A program made the translations under genes and the position numbers. A model generated the notes under the pieces. It made no database searches and was not told where the DNA came from. It was given only the letters and a program-made list of their open reading frames with translations. From NCBI GenBank assembly GCA_964495345.1, contig CAZBVV010000061.1, positions 1 through 10,504 on the forward strand: a stretch of DNA of 10,504 nt, in the 5' to 3' direction. Below, piece after piece: positions 1 through 7,118 of the stretch. Within the stretch, counting starts at the first letter, position 1, and each line of letters begins with the position of its first letter. The stretch is from UBA1081 sp964495345 (GTDB taxonomy: Bacteria; Bacillota; Clostridia; Oscillospirales; Acutalibacteraceae).

Positions 1-22
1 ACGAGGGCGTCGCTCCCTACAA
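1..22. repeat. Possible end of a dispersed palindromic repeat, cut by the window edge
   Basis: The first bases are G+C-rich (GAGGGCGTCGCTCCCTAC) and then change abruptly to A+T-rich DNA. Read on the minus strand, the segment begins TTGTAGGGA followed by a GC-rich stretch. The inverted-repeat element at 9786-9934 has a similar GTAGGGA start (9791-9797) followed by a palindrome. The similarity is only seven bases and the rest lies outside the window, so this is a weak call based on composition and that shared end. Confidence 0.3.
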
Positions 23-53
23 TTATATCATCAACATTGTGCTAAATTATTGT

Positions 54-82
54 TTGACTTTATTTCCGATAAGATATATAAT
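54..82 (+). promoter_or_regulatory. SigA-type promoter of the GH31 gene
   Basis: A -35 box TTGACT (54-59, five of six consensus bases) is followed by exactly 17 bases and a perfect -10 box TATAAT (77-82). The predicted transcription start is near 89, which gives a leader of about 23 nt carrying the AAGGAG ribosome binding site at 100-105. No operator palindrome or catabolite-responsive element was recognised nearby, so sugar control is not evident from this stretch. Confidence 0.8.
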
Positions 83-111
83 CAAACTAACTACAACCAA
101 AGGAGCAGCTT

Positions 112-2511
112 ATGGATAATTTTGCAAAACGATTCAGCTTTTACTGTTCACCCGTTGCTCATGAGTGCAGCGTTATTGTAAAAGGGAACACAAGATTTAC
201 TGTTATTACTCCCTGTTTACTTCGTGTTGAAGTGCAGAAAGACGGTAAATTCTGCGATGAACCTACACAGAGCGTATGGTTCCGTGATTTCTGTCAGCCT
301 GAATACAAGGTTATGGAAACAAGCGATTCCGTTCTTATTATAACTTCAATGGTAAAGTTTAAATATTCATTAAAAAATAACAAGATGGAATATATCGAGC
401 TTTTTGACGGCAGAACGGTAGATAATTACAAGGCAGGCAACCTTAAAGGTACTTGCCGTACACTTGACATCACCGCAGGTATTATCAAGCTTAATGACGG
501 TGTGTGTTCCCGTGGCGGTGTTGCCGTTCTTGACGACAGTAAAACTCTTGTACTCAAAGAAGACGGAACTATTCTTCCCAGAGAAAATGCAGAGTCCGAT
601 AAATATTATTTTGCTTACGGCAACGATTATATCGGTGCAACAACCGATTTGTATAAGCTTACGGGTAAAGTTCCCCTTATTCCCCGATATGCTCTTTCCA
701 ACTGGTGGAGCCGTTACAAAGACTACTCACAGGAAGAATATCTTTCTCTTATGGATAAATTCAAGGAGGAAGAAATACCCATTACCGTTGCAACGGTAGA
801 TATGGACTGGCATTGGGTTAAAATTAAAGAAAAATTCGGTAAAGACAGCCATAAAATGAGCAAGCACCTCAACTTTATGGAGTATGTGTATGATGTCTGG
901 TCAACAGGATGGACCGGTTACAGCTTCAATACCGACCTTTTCCCCGACCCGAAAGGCTTTATCAAAAAGCTCAAAGACGATAATTATCATACAACGTTCA
1001 ATATTCATCCCTCAATGGGTGTGCGTTGGTTTGAAGACCAATATGAGGATATGTGTGCCGCTATGGGGCAGAATCCCGCAGAGAAAAAGCCTGTTGAGTT
1101 TGATATCACGGATAAAAAGTTCACCGAATGTTATTTTGACATTCTTCATAAACCCTTTGAGGATATGGGTGTTGACTTCTGGTGGATTGACTGGCAGCAG
1201 GGCACAAACACTAAAGTCAAAGGTCTTGACCCTCTCTGGGCACTCAATCACTATCATTTCCTTGATAATGCTAAGGATAATCACCGTCCTCTTATTCTTT
1301 CCCGATTCTGCGGTGCAGGCAGTCAGCGTTACCCCTTAGGCTTCAGCGGTGACACCACACAGACTTGGAAAAGCCTTGACTTCCAGCCGGGCTTTACCGC
1401 AACAGCGTCAAATATCGCATATCCTTGGTGGAGTCACGATATCGGCGGCCATTGTATGGGTATCAAAGACGATGAACTGTATCTTCGTTGGGTACAGCTT
1501 GGTGTGTTCAGTCCCGTTATGCGTCTTCATTCCACAAATAACGAATTTATGGGCAAAGAGCCTTGGAATTACAGCGGTCAGGTGGGTAAAATCGCAACGG
1601 ATGCTCTCCGTTTAAGACATAAGCTGTTGCCTTACATCTACACGATGAATTACAGAACCCATACCGAGTGCAGAGCTATCTGCGAGCCTATGTATTACGC
1701 TTATCCCGAAGACGAGAACGCATACAACTGCAAAAATGAGTTCTTCTTCGGAACGGAGCTTATAGTTGCACCCATAACCGAGCATACCTCATCAAAAACA
1801 AATCTTGCAGGTGTGAAAGTTTGGCTTCCCGAGGGCAGATACACAGATATTTTTACAGGCAGAATCTATAACGGCAACCGATTTGTAAAGATGTTCCGTG
1901 ATATTGAAACTTTCCCCGTACTTGCAAGGGAAGGCTCAATAATTCCCATGAGTGCAAACGACAGAACTAACGATTGCTCCAATCCCGATACACTTGAAAT
2001 CCTTGTTTACAGAGGCAACAATACATTCACAATGTACGAGGATGACGGTGATACACTTTCATATCAGAACGGTGAATACCTTAAAACTGCATTTACCGTT
2101 AAAGAAAACGGAGCAGATGTTGATTTCACAATCGCAAAAGCAGAGGGCGTTACAAGTGTAGTACCCGAAAACAGAACATACACAGTTAAATTCAAGGATA
2201 TCACAGCGGCAGATGTTACCGTAACCGTTAACGGCGAAGCAAAAGCTGTAACAGTTAAAAAAGCAGGTAAAACTGTTGATGTAACGGTTGAGGCTCCTGC
2301 AGATGCAACGGTTGAAATCAGCCTTGCAAATTGTGTGCATCTTGAAAATGAGGATAAAAGACAGCTTCTTATTCATACTGTTGCAAAGTATCAGATGCCT
2401 AACGACCTTAAACACCTGTTTAACGGTGTGCTTAAAAATGATAAAATCCCCTCATTACTTCCAAAATGTTTCGCACAGCCAATCAAAGAAATTTTTGATA
2501 TGTACAAATAA
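112..2511 (+). CDS. Glycoside hydrolase family 31 (alpha-glucosidase/alpha-xylosidase type)
   Basis: This is a predicted retaining alpha-glycosidase that would release sugars from the non-reducing ends of alpha-linked oligosaccharides. With no signal peptide, it should act in the cytoplasm on imported substrates. The 799-residue protein has an N-terminal beta domain (about 1-180), then a (beta/alpha)8 barrel with the GH31 landmarks. VDMDWHW lies at 229-235. The nucleophile is Asp360 in FWWIDW. The acid/base candidate is Asp414 in GFSGD. HDIGGH lies at 442-447 and RLHS at 471-474. A distal beta region with MYEDDGD (641-647) resembles DUF5110. Residues about 680-740 form a further beta-rich stretch, and the last 55 or so look helical, making it longer than a minimal family member. 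The start is set by AAGGAG six bases upstream. No transporter or sugar regulator adjoins it, so the substrate (glucoside, xyloside, galactoside or other) cannot be assigned; family membership is secure. Confidence 0.93.
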   Translation: MDNFAKRFSFYCSPVAHECSVIVKGNTRFTVITPCLLRVEVQKDGKFCDEPTQSVWFRDFCQPEYKVMETSDSVLIITSMVKFKYSLKNNKMEYIELFDGRTVDNYKAGNLKGTCRTLDITAGIIKLNDGVCSRGGVAVLDDSKTLVLKEDGTILPRENAESDKYYFAYGNDYIGATTDLYKLTGKVPLIPRYALSNWWSRYKDYSQEEYLSLMDKFKEEEIPITVATVDMDWHWVKIKEKFGKDSHKMSKHLNFMEYVYDVWSTGWTGYSFNTDLFPDPKGFIKKLKDDNYHTTFNIHPSMGVRWFEDQYEDMCAAMGQNPAEKKPVEFDITDKKFTECYFDILHKPFEDMGVDFWWIDWQQGTNTKVKGLDPLWALNHYHFLDNAKDNHRPLILSRFCGAGSQRYPLGFSGDTTQTWKSLDFQPGFTATASNIAYPWWSHDIGGHCMGIKDDELYLRWVQLGVFSPVMRLHSTNNEFMGKEPWNYSGQVGKIATDALRLRHKLLPYIYTMNYRTHTECRAICEPMYYAYPEDENAYNCKNEFFFGTELIVAPITEHTSSKTNLAGVKVWLPEGRYTDIFTGRIYNGNRFVKMFRDIETFPVLAREGSIIPMSANDRTNDCSNPDTLEILVYRGNNTFTMYEDDGDTLSYQNGEYLKTAFTVKENGADVDFTIAKAEGVTSVVPENRTYTVKFKDITAADVTVTVNGEAKAVTVKKAGKTVDVTVEAPADATVEISLANCVHLENEDKRQLLIHTVAKYQMPNDLKHLFNGVLKNDKIPSLLPKCFAQPIKEIFDMYK

Positions 2512-2517
2512 TAAAAC

Positions 2518-2546
2518 AATTCCTCTGTTCCGACAGAGGAATTTTT
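2518..2546 (+). terminator. Rho-independent terminator after the GH31 gene
   Basis: A perfect 11-bp stem (AATTCCTCTGT, 2518-2528, pairing with 2533-2543) closes a TCCG loop of the stable UNCG type. It is followed by a run of T to 2546. It starts six bases after the GH31 stop codon and isolates that gene from the fic gene downstream. Confidence 0.9.
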
Positions 2547-2554
2547 GAATCATG

Positions 2555-2583
2555 TTGATATTTTTTATTATTTGTGGTAAGAT
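2555..2583 (+). promoter_or_regulatory. Probable promoter of the fic gene, overlapping a tandem repeat
   Basis: A -35 box TTGATA (2555-2560) is followed by 17 bases and TAAGAT (2578-2583), which has four of six -10 consensus bases but is preceded by TGG, an extended -10 feature. The -10 coincides with the first unit of a 12-bp tandem repeat. Each unit also carries GATAAT (five of six consensus), the first at 2581-2586 with a longer 20-base spacer. The exact start site is therefore uncertain; about 2590 is expected. Confidence 0.55.
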
Positions 2584-2629
2584 AATAAGCAAGATAATAA
2601 GTAAGATAATAAGCAAGATAATAAGTAAG
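2578..2629. repeat. 12-bp tandem repeat, four copies plus a partial, in the fic promoter and leader
   Basis: Four consecutive 12-base units, (T/C)AAGATAATAAG, lie at 2578-2589, 2590-2601, 2602-2613 and 2614-2625, and TAAG at 2626-2629 begins a fifth. The first base alternates T, C, T, C, so the array can also be read as two identical 24-base units. There are no other differences between copies, which suggests recent expansion. The array spans from the putative -10 to about ten bases before the fic ribosome binding site. Each unit contains stop codons in the translated direction, so it is not a coding repeat. Confidence 0.95.
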
Positions 2630-2647
2630 TAATTCAGAGGTGAATTT

Positions 2648-3643
2648 ATGTCAGGTTATATACCCCCTTATCAGATTACAGATAAAATATTAAGTCTTGT
2701 GTCTTTTATTTCGGAAAAAATCGGAAGAATAACGGAACACAGTAAGCTTGATTCAAAACCTCATTTAAGAAAAAACAATAAAATCAGATCTATTCACTCA
2801 TCACTTGCTATTGAAGCAAATTCTCTTTCTTTGAATGAGGTAAGAGATGTTATAAACGGCAGAATCGTGATGGGAGCACAAAAAGAAATTCAAGAGGTAA
2901 AAAATGCTTATGCCGCTTATGAACAGATTGCGGAACTTGATGTTTATTCTTTGGTAGAATTGAAGCGTATGCACGGCGTAGTGACAAAATATATTGTAGA
3001 TGCCAGCGGCGAATTCCGTGTTGGTGAAGAGGGTGTTTTTAACGGTGATAAATGTATTTTTATGGCACCGCCCGCAAGCTTTGTTCCCTCGCAAATGGAA
3101 GATTTGTTTGAATGGATGCGTTTGAACAAAAATACAGTGCATCCCTTGATTCTTTCTTGTGTTTTTCATTATGAATTTGTTTTTATTCACCCTTTTACTG
3201 ACGGTAACGGCAGAATGGCTCGACTGTGGCACACCGCAATTCTTGCAAAATGGCAACCGATTTTTGAATTTATACCCATTGAAAGTCAGATTGCTAAATT
3301 TCAAAGCGGTTATTATGACGCTATTGCAAAATGCCATATAAACGGCAACAGTACGGCTTTTATTGAATTCGTGCTTGAACAAACAAATGTAATTCTTGAC
3401 GAGATAACCGACAGTATTACTTCTCCCGCAAACAATATTTCGGAATATGTCAGCAGGCTTCTTGCTTTGATGGAATATGATACGCCCTACACGGCAAACG
3501 AAATTCTTAATCTGTTGGGGCTTAAATCAAAGGAAACTTTAAGAAAAAATTATTTGTTGCCTGCAATAAAAGACGGTTTAGTTATGATGACCGAGCCTGA
3601 CAAGCCGAACAGCAGAAATCAAAGGTATATTAAATGTAAATAA
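2648..3643 (+). CDS. fic: Fic domain protein (probable AMP transferase, class II type) with C-terminal winged helix
   Basis: Fic enzymes usually transfer AMP from ATP to a Ser, Thr or Tyr hydroxyl of a target protein, and often of themselves. The 331-residue protein has an N-terminal inhibitory helix region SSLAIEAN (51-58) resembling the (S/T)xxxE(G/N) motif of class II Fic proteins, with Glu56 as the residue expected to block ATP. Here Ala57 sits where Gly or Asn is usual. The catalytic loop HPFTDGNGRMAR (181-192) is complete, with His181 as the general base and Asp185, Asn187, Arg189 and Arg192 present, so activity is expected. Residues about 265-331 look like a winged-helix domain, as in many stand-alone Fic proteins. 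The start is supported by AGAGGTG at 2636-2642. The gene stands alone between terminators with no separate antitoxin, which fits built-in inhibition. The target is unknown. Confidence 0.92.
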   Translation: MSGYIPPYQITDKILSLVSFISEKIGRITEHSKLDSKPHLRKNNKIRSIHSSLAIEANSLSLNEVRDVINGRIVMGAQKEIQEVKNAYAAYEQIAELDVYSLVELKRMHGVVTKYIVDASGEFRVGEEGVFNGDKCIFMAPPASFVPSQMEDLFEWMRLNKNTVHPLILSCVFHYEFVFIHPFTDGNGRMARLWHTAILAKWQPIFEFIPIESQIAKFQSGYYDAIAKCHINGNSTAFIEFVLEQTNVILDEITDSITSPANNISEYVSRLLALMEYDTPYTANEILNLLGLKSKETLRKNYLLPAIKDGLVMMTEPDKPNSRNQRYIKCK

Positions 3644-3669
3644 GTTATTCTGATGTTTTGTAAATCAGC

Positions 3670-3697
3670 ATCCCCGCCGAGCAATCGACGGGGATTT
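3670..3697 (+). terminator. Hairpin terminator between convergent fic and SEDS-TPR genes
   Basis: An 11-position stem with one mismatch pairs 3670-3680 (ATCCCCGCCGA) with 3685-3695 around a GCAA loop of the GNRA class. On the plus strand it is followed by TTTGTGTATTATT, a modest U-rich tract, so it best serves fic. It also lies just beyond the stop of the minus-strand gene at 3703 and may help block read-through from both sides. Confidence 0.7.
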
Positions 3698-3702
3698 GTG
3701 TA

Positions 3703-5643
3703 TTATTCTTCTTTTTCTTCTTCTGTTGCTTCTGTTTTGAATCCGTTTTTCGCATAAGTAAAGTATCTGTAAGCATCTATCCAATGGTCAGATTCAAAGG
3801 CATATTTTGCGGCAGTTCTGTATGTTTTCTTAAAAAGTTTTTCATCAGCAAGTTCTTCGTATGTCTGAGCTGACAGTATATAATATTCAATGGCTTTGCT
3901 GTATTTGTTTCGTTTAGCATAAAAATTGCCTAAATCACTGTATTTTTCTGCAAGGTCAAAGGCACCCAAGGTCAATGACTTGTATATCTCTGCTTCTGTA
4001 ATATAATAGCTTTCAGCCAGACCGTAATTTTCCTGTTTTTCATAACATTCGCCTGCAAGGTTATAATAGTCCGTGAGTACAAGCAGATCGTAAACATCCA
4101 TTTGCTCCGGATCACCTTTGCAGAGTGCTATTGCTCTGAGAATATACTCCTCACCGTCTTTGTATTTTCTAACATTAACCATGTGCCTGCTTGTTTTGTA
4201 AAGACAGCCTGAAAGCTTTGCTTTATATTTTTCGGGATTTTCGTTGTACAGCTTTTCGTAAACCTCTACAGCATCCTTGTAATACATAGCGGTTGTGGGC
4301 ATGCTTCCTGTTTCATCATACAATTCGGCTGCATAAAGATAGCTTTTTGCAAGATCTTCGGTATATTCTTCGGGGTTTTCCTTTGCACGCTCCAGACAGA
4401 TTTTTATAAGCATACTGCAAACATTATTTGCACCGGAAGATCCTGACGAAAGAAAATCGTCGTCATATTCATCATCAGCTTCATCTTTAAATATGTCTTT
4501 GAAAAACTGTACAATTTGGTTGTTTTTGCTTTCGTCACATTTTGGTTCAGGATCAACAGAAGTCTTATCACGTTTCAGATACAGAGTGAGGATAATTGCA
4601 AATGCCAGATAATTGCTGAAGCTTTGTGTTATACTTGATGTCATAAAAGGCATTTCCATATAGTTAGTATCCAGCAGGAATATGCCGGCAAGATTTATTA
4701 CCGCCTGTAAAAGCAGATAAAGAGCCATGATTATTGAAGTATATTTTGCAAATGCACTCTGATTTGTCTTTTTTACCATTGTGAACAGGCAGGCGAAGAA
4801 AACCGCAAACACGGAAATTGCTATTACAAATGCAAGCCAGCCGTATTCTGCTATAAGTGCCACAAGTTTAAAGTCGCCCCAATTGTAAATATATTCAGTC
4901 ATATCGGACATGAAAGCATATTCAGTTCTGCCGATAAACGGAGTTGATGTAAAAATTGAATCAATAGTGGTTCTTACCCAACCTGAATCCAAAGGATCGC
5001 ACTGACCTCTTGTAAGTATTACTTCTATTCTTTCTCTGATATATGAGCTGAAATATGTGTCGCCGTTGTAGACAATAAAGAACAGAACTATTGCCAACAC
5101 TATCGGTATGATAAACAACGCAGGGTGTATGTTTACACGCTTTTTTACACTCATAATAAACGCTGTAATTAAAGCAACTGCCAACAGCATTAATACGGGC
5201 ATGGTGTTATTCTGGAAATATACCAGAAGTGCAGGCAGTAAAGCAACTGCACAAATGCCCATGAAACGAGGGATACTTACATTCTTGTAACGGGATATCA
5301 TTGACGCCGCCTGAATACCCGTAAAGGGGAGTAAAGCTGCAGGGTAGATTGTAATGTAGCCAAAAACAAGGTAACGGTGAAATCCGTAAATCGGATAATC
5401 AAAAAAAAGGGTGACAACAAGTAATGCAATAACAACGAAATACACGTATAACGATGATTTGTGAATATGCTGTTCTTTTACAAATGCCATCAACGTGATG
5501 ATTACTGCACCGACGCATATCAGCACAATAGGTCTTACAAGGTCAGCGGAGCTTACAACGGCGGCAACAATCCAGAACGCCGAGATTACGGCAAGCATAA
5601 CTATGCTTATTACTGCGGGTAAATTCTTTTTAAGAGCTTTCAT
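3703..5643 (-). CDS. SEDS family (FtsW/RodA/SpoVE-like) membrane protein fused to a C-terminal TPR domain
   Basis: SEDS proteins are integral-membrane glycosyltransferases that polymerise lipid II into peptidoglycan, normally with a class B penicillin-binding protein. The first 360 of 646 residues contain about ten hydrophobic segments. The late part matches the family pattern: an extracytoplasmic loop ending in GDF (Asp257 at the position of the conserved catalytic Asp), then ALIAEYGW (262-269), LQAVIN (312-317) and MPFMTSS (331-337), which resembles the usual LPFxSxGGS. An earlier stretch near 90-115 lies where most members carry a PSE-type motif, but here it is FTGIQ. An acidic linker (about 387-405, DEADDEYDDD) leads to TPR-like helical repeats (about 408-636, for example YNLAGECYEKQENYGLAESYY). 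The strong GGGAGG at 5651-5656 fixes the start. No PBP gene is adjacent. The family call is by pattern and the sequence is divergent; an O-antigen-ligase-like polymerase is the main alternative. Confidence 0.75.
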   Translation of the reverse strand: MKALKKNLPAVISIVMLAVISAFWIVAAVVSSADLVRPIVLICVGAVIITLMAFVKEQHIHKSSLYVYFVVIALLVVTLFFDYPIYGFHRYLVFGYITIYPAALLPFTGIQAASMISRYKNVSIPRFMGICAVALLPALLVYFQNNTMPVLMLLAVALITAFIMSVKKRVNIHPALFIIPIVLAIVLFFIVYNGDTYFSSYIRERIEVILTRGQCDPLDSGWVRTTIDSIFTSTPFIGRTEYAFMSDMTEYIYNWGDFKLVALIAEYGWLAFVIAISVFAVFFACLFTMVKKTNQSAFAKYTSIIMALYLLLQAVINLAGIFLLDTNYMEMPFMTSSITQSFSNYLAFAIILTLYLKRDKTSVDPEPKCDESKNNQIVQFFKDIFKDEADDEYDDDFLSSGSSGANNVCSMLIKICLERAKENPEEYTEDLAKSYLYAAELYDETGSMPTTAMYYKDAVEVYEKLYNENPEKYKAKLSGCLYKTSRHMVNVRKYKDGEEYILRAIALCKGDPEQMDVYDLLVLTDYYNLAGECYEKQENYGLAESYYITEAEIYKSLTLGAFDLAEKYSDLGNFYAKRNKYSKAIEYYILSAQTYEELADEKLFKKTYRTAAKYAFESDHWIDAYRYFTYAKNGFKTEATEEEKEE

Positions 5644-5692
5644 AAGTTTTCCTCCCGAAATATTTAAATATCGTACAATATTTATTAAGTTT

Positions 5693-5721
5693 ATTATATA
5701 TCATTTTTTATTAAAAGTAAA
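5693..5721 (-). promoter_or_regulatory. SigA-type promoter of the SEDS-TPR gene
   Basis: On the minus strand, TTTACT (5721-5716) is followed by 17 bases and a perfect TATAAT (5698-5693). The predicted start is near 5686, giving a leader of about 43 nt with the GGGAGG ribosome binding site at 5656-5651. The flanking DNA is very A+T-rich, so chance boxes are possible, but the perfect -10 and exact spacing support the call. Confidence 0.65.
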
Positions 5722-5821
5722 GAGGTAAATTAAAAAATTTTTCAAGCTGTTATTGCGATTTTTATTTATTGATAATACGGGGTTGAAAGTGTGTAAAACG
5801 CAGTTTGTGTATATGCAAATC

Positions 5822-5851
5822 AAGGAGCTGTTAAACACAGCTCCTTTTTTT
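5822..5851 (+). terminator. Terminator-like hairpin with T tract on the plus strand, no gene in front
   Basis: A perfect 10-bp stem (AAGGAGCTGT, 5822-5831, with 5837-5846) encloses the loop TAAAC and runs straight into seven T (5845-5851). This is the layout of an intrinsic terminator for plus-strand transcription, yet both flanking genes are on the minus strand. Read on the minus strand it lies downstream of the PAP2 gene, but there it is followed only by CTTGATTTG, a poor U tract. It may end an unannotated short plus-strand RNA, block antisense transcription, or serve PAP2 weakly. Confidence 0.7.
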
Positions 5852-5903
5852 ATATCCCCTAAATGTTTTTATGTGATTTTGTTAATTGGTTGGTAGCAGT
5901 CCG

Positions 5904-6542
5904 TTATATATTATTGTTTTTCGCTCTTTTAATCTTTGCAAAGAGTTTATCAAGGGCATTGTCAATAATGGGGAACAGGTATTTTGTAATTATTACTGCA
6001 ATAAAAGCACATATCGTTCCGGTAATAACACCACCGATTACATCTGTACAGTAATGTGCCTGCACGTAAATTCTGGAAAATCCCATAACTGCCGCAAAAA
6101 TCGTTGTAGGAATACCCAATTTTCTGTCATGCCACAGGAGGGCGATTGCCGCCGCAAAAGCTGATGCACAGTGTCCCGATGGGAAAGAATAGCTTGACGG
6201 TTTATATACAAGATTGGGATAAACATATTCCGTACCCCAAATTGCGTATTTTTCGGGATTTGATTCAAAAAGATTGAATGGTCTTGTTCTTGCAAAAAAT
6301 TCTTTGAGAAAAAGGTCGTTGCAAACAAGCATTACAATAAGAGCAATAAGCACGGCAAGACCTGCCTTGCGGTATTTTTTTGTAAATAAAAGTACAAATC
6401 CGAGGACAATAAATATTGAGCCTGCAACACCGAGCGTTGTGATGCCTACCATAAGCGTATCAAGAAAAGGATTTTGTATGCTCTGAATCCATTGAAATAC
6501 ACTAAGGTCAAATTCCAAAAATGAGTCAAAAATTGTTTCCAT
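5904..6542 (-). CDS. PAP2 family membrane phosphatase
   Basis: PAP2 enzymes remove phosphate from membrane lipids such as phosphatidic acid or undecaprenyl pyrophosphate, with the active site usually facing outside. All three signature motifs are intact in 212 residues: KEFFARTRP (80-88, KxxxxxxRP), PSGH (121-124, with His124 as the proton donor) and SRIYVQAHYCTD (156-167, with His163 as nucleophile and Asp167 supporting it). Hydrophobic segments at about 31-53, 57-77, 125-137, 145-160 and 165-188 fit a multi-pass protein of ordinary size, and the tail is basic (KIKRAK). It starts 21 bases after the flavin-protein gene, preceded only by a weak AGAAAGAAG site, so it is probably co-transcribed with that gene. 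Lipid recycling or broad lipid phosphatase activity are both possible; the substrate cannot be told from sequence. Confidence 0.93.
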   Translation of the reverse strand: METIFDSFLEFDLSVFQWIQSIQNPFLDTLMVGITTLGVAGSIFIVLGFVLLFTKKYRKAGLAVLIALIVMLVCNDLFLKEFFARTRPFNLFESNPEKYAIWGTEYVYPNLVYKPSSYSFPSGHCASAFAAAIALLWHDRKLGIPTTIFAAVMGFSRIYVQAHYCTDVIGGVITGTICAFIAVIITKYLFPIIDNALDKLFAKIKRAKNNNI

Positions 6543-6563
6543 TTTTATTGCTTCTTTCTGATT

Positions 6564-7058
6564 TTATTTGTTTGGTGCAGGTCTGTGCTTTGCGGTGAAA
6601 TCCGAAACGTCAAGCCTGATAATTCCCACTACTGCCGCCAATTTATCGTTAAACTCAAAATCTTTTTCAGTCTGAGTTTGCATAAGAATTGAAAGTGCCT
6701 TCTTTTTTTCTTCAATATCTTCAACTATTGTTGCAATTCCTCTTCCCATAAGAGAAGAGTAGCTTATGCCGTATTTACAAGCCACATCACCTTCAAAGGG
6801 CACAATATCGCATTCCGTTTCAAAGAAAATCTTGGGATTTTTTCTTATAATATCGTACTTTCTGCCGCTTGTTGCACCGTGTAACCATATGGTGAGTTTT
6901 CCGTTTTCAAAGGTGTAGCCGTAATTCATAGGCACAACATATGGCTCGTCACCGTCAACCAATCCGAGATGAAGCACCTTTGACTTGTCTAAAATCTGTT
7001 TAACAGTTTCAATATCCGTAATAAGCTTTTCACGTCTTGTTAATCCGTTCATAATCAT
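6564..7058 (-). CDS. Pyridoxamine 5'-phosphate oxidase-fold flavin protein, NimA-like
   Basis: Members of this split-barrel family bind FMN or a related cofactor. The NimA-type branch has been linked to 5-nitroimidazole reduction, but most genomic copies have no known substrate. The 164-residue protein shows the usual order: RREK near the start (8-11), LGLVDGDEPYVVPMNYGY (31-48), a strand with His60 then GATSGRK (61-67), NPKIFFE (74-80), CKYGISYSSLMGRG (94-107, the common xYxSxxGxG block), and IIRLDVSDFTAKH (146-158). Two ATGs are possible. The first, at 7058, is four bases from AGGAG (7067-7063); the second, two codons in at 7052, has a ten-base spacing. Neither is ideal, so the N-terminus is uncertain by two residues. 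The gene leads a likely two-gene transcript with PAP2. Resistance should not be assumed from this family match. Confidence 0.88.
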   Translation of the reverse strand: MIMNGLTRREKLITDIETVKQILDKSKVLHLGLVDGDEPYVVPMNYGYTFENGKLTIWLHGATSGRKYDIIRKNPKIFFETECDIVPFEGDVACKYGISYSSLMGRGIATIVEDIEEKKKALSILMQTQTEKDFEFNDKLAAVVGIIRLDVSDFTAKHRPAPNK

Positions 7059-7083
7059 TCTTCTCCTGAAAATATTTTACATT

Positions 7084-7112
7084 ATTTTACCATAAACCGC
7101 ATTTTTTTGCAA
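7084..7112 (-). promoter_or_regulatory. Promoter of the flavin protein-PAP2 operon
   Basis: On the minus strand, TTGCAA (7112-7107) is followed by 17 bases and TAAAAT (7089-7084), with TGG directly before the -10 (extended -10). The predicted start is near 7077, leaving a short leader with AGGAG at 7067-7063. It lies in the 60-base gap after the upstream membrane-protein gene, and I saw no convincing terminator in that gap, so some read-through from that gene is possible. Confidence 0.6.
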
Positions 7113-7118
7113 TAATAT

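Noticed and set aside
2578..2629. CRISPR array
   Set aside because: The repeats are 12 bases long and directly adjacent with no spacers, so this is a simple tandem repeat.
2801..3382. Open frame of 193 codons on the minus strand inside fic
   Set aside because: It lies fully antisense to a Fic gene with intact motifs, has no ribosome binding site I recognise, and its translation shows no family pattern. It is a shadow of the coding strand.
2648..3643. Fic toxin-antitoxin operon
   Set aside because: There is no small partner gene up- or downstream. The inhibitory helix is inside the same protein, which fits a class II stand-alone Fic.
6564..7058. 5-nitroimidazole resistance gene (nim)
   Set aside because: The protein only shares the NimA-like fold and general motifs. 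Many such proteins are not resistance factors, so no resistance call or symbol was given.
7086..7112. Terminator after the unknown membrane gene (GCA/TGC around an A run)
   Set aside because: The stem has only three or four base pairs. The stretch is better explained as the promoter of the next gene.
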